Assembly: GCA_902778895.1 (NCBI GenBank)
Contig: CACYZF010000013.1
Span: forward strand, 1 to 63,201
Direction: 5' to 3'
DNA: 63,201 nt
From: an uncultured bacterium
GTDB taxonomy: Bacteria; Verrucomicrobiota; Lentisphaeria; Victivallales; UBA1829
Below the pieces are notes generated by a model. That model saw only the letters and a program-made list of their open reading frames with translations. It made no database searches and was not told where the DNA came from. Of the stretch, positions 62,804 to 63,201 are shown piece by piece; positions within the stretch are counted from its first letter, which is position 1; each line of letters begins with the position of its first letter. Both the position numbers and the translations under genes were made by a program.

Positions 62804-62913
62804 ATCCGGCATCGAACTACTCTCCCACAGTCAAATATGCAGTACCATCGTCGCTGGGCCCCTTATCGATCGTGTTCGGGAAAAGGATTAAAGATGCTAG
62901 GTTTATGTCGGTT
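62804..62913 (-). rRNA. rrf: 5S ribosomal RNA
   Basis: The minus strand holds conserved 5S segments CCCGAACACG, CCCAGCGACGATGGTACTGC and TGTGGGAGAGTAG, ending GATGCCGG. Its 5' half is AT-rich and unusual; the terminal helix (CCGACAT with ATGCCGG) has one mismatch. Ends are approximate. Confidence 0.85.
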
Positions 62914-63029
62914 GAGTTGTGTCGGAACGACAAGCAAATAGTAAATTGGGAAATTGCGATTTTGTATTGAAAACGCAGCTTGGTGTTTTTTTCGTTCCCA
63001 TGTCCTGGCAGACATTGGAAGGAAAAAAA

Positions 63030-63201
<172 letters not shown>

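Overview
The window is GC-rich bacterial chromosome with AT-rich promoters. It most resembles a member of the Lentisphaerota, such as a Victivallis-like anaerobe from an animal gut. The reasons are pseudopilin-like secreted proteins whose N-termini lack the usual Gly before the cleavage site, large secreted glycosidases (GH115, GH29, GH2), a sodium-pumping decarboxylase operon, very large repeat-built surface proteins and a bacterial serpin. The taxonomic placement is inference; the 23S rRNA end at the right edge would settle it.

Layout: 1-7557 (minus) is the 5' part of a giant repeat protein of at least 2,519 residues, with AIDA-like 'SGGTA' repeats, an array of Ig-like domains, an FnIII-like domain and an FG-GAP-like module. 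Its promoter lies at 7680-7708. From 7760 to 8960 is a gene-poor scar with two remnants of the same protein family's C-terminal tail, a YolD-like fragment and an inverted repeat, bordered by tRNA-Met and tRNA-Asn. From 9397 to 35259 are an LRR protein, a divergent GH115/GH29 pair, two pseudopilin-like proteins around a small membrane protein, an M48 lipoprotein with a peptide-binding protein, an argD-argF-comEC-htrA operon, hpf, a Ser/Thr kinase, a glycosyltransferase, a Sel1 protein and a GH2 enzyme. From 35601 to 40302 are three tandem secreted paralogues that share an unrecognised ~110-residue domain; the third is fused to a serpin. From 40629 to 44270 (plus) is a second giant-type surface protein with the same C-terminal module as the first.

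From 44545 to 48563 is oadG-oadA-oadB, a Na+-pumping biotin-dependent decarboxylase. From 48731 to 52483 (minus) is a sugar-nucleotide operon, rmlC-rmlD-manC-manA. From 52630 to 55676 (minus) is ptsH-ptsI plus a DMT-type transporter. From 56050 to 62444 are a strongly codon-biased beta-helix protein, a membrane M48-like protease, unrecognised membrane proteins and a Sel1 lipoprotein. The window closes with 5S and 23S rRNA on the minus strand.

Taken together, the window combines polysaccharide breakdown, construction of a surface (giant proteins, rhamnose/mannose precursors, glycosyltransferase) and handling of extracytoplasmic proteins (HtrA, two M48 proteases, a serpin). Most genes have a readable promoter close to TTGAAA-16/17-TATAnT. 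The most unusual loci are the serpin/repeat-domain cluster and the giant proteins with their shared C-terminal tail and tail remnants.
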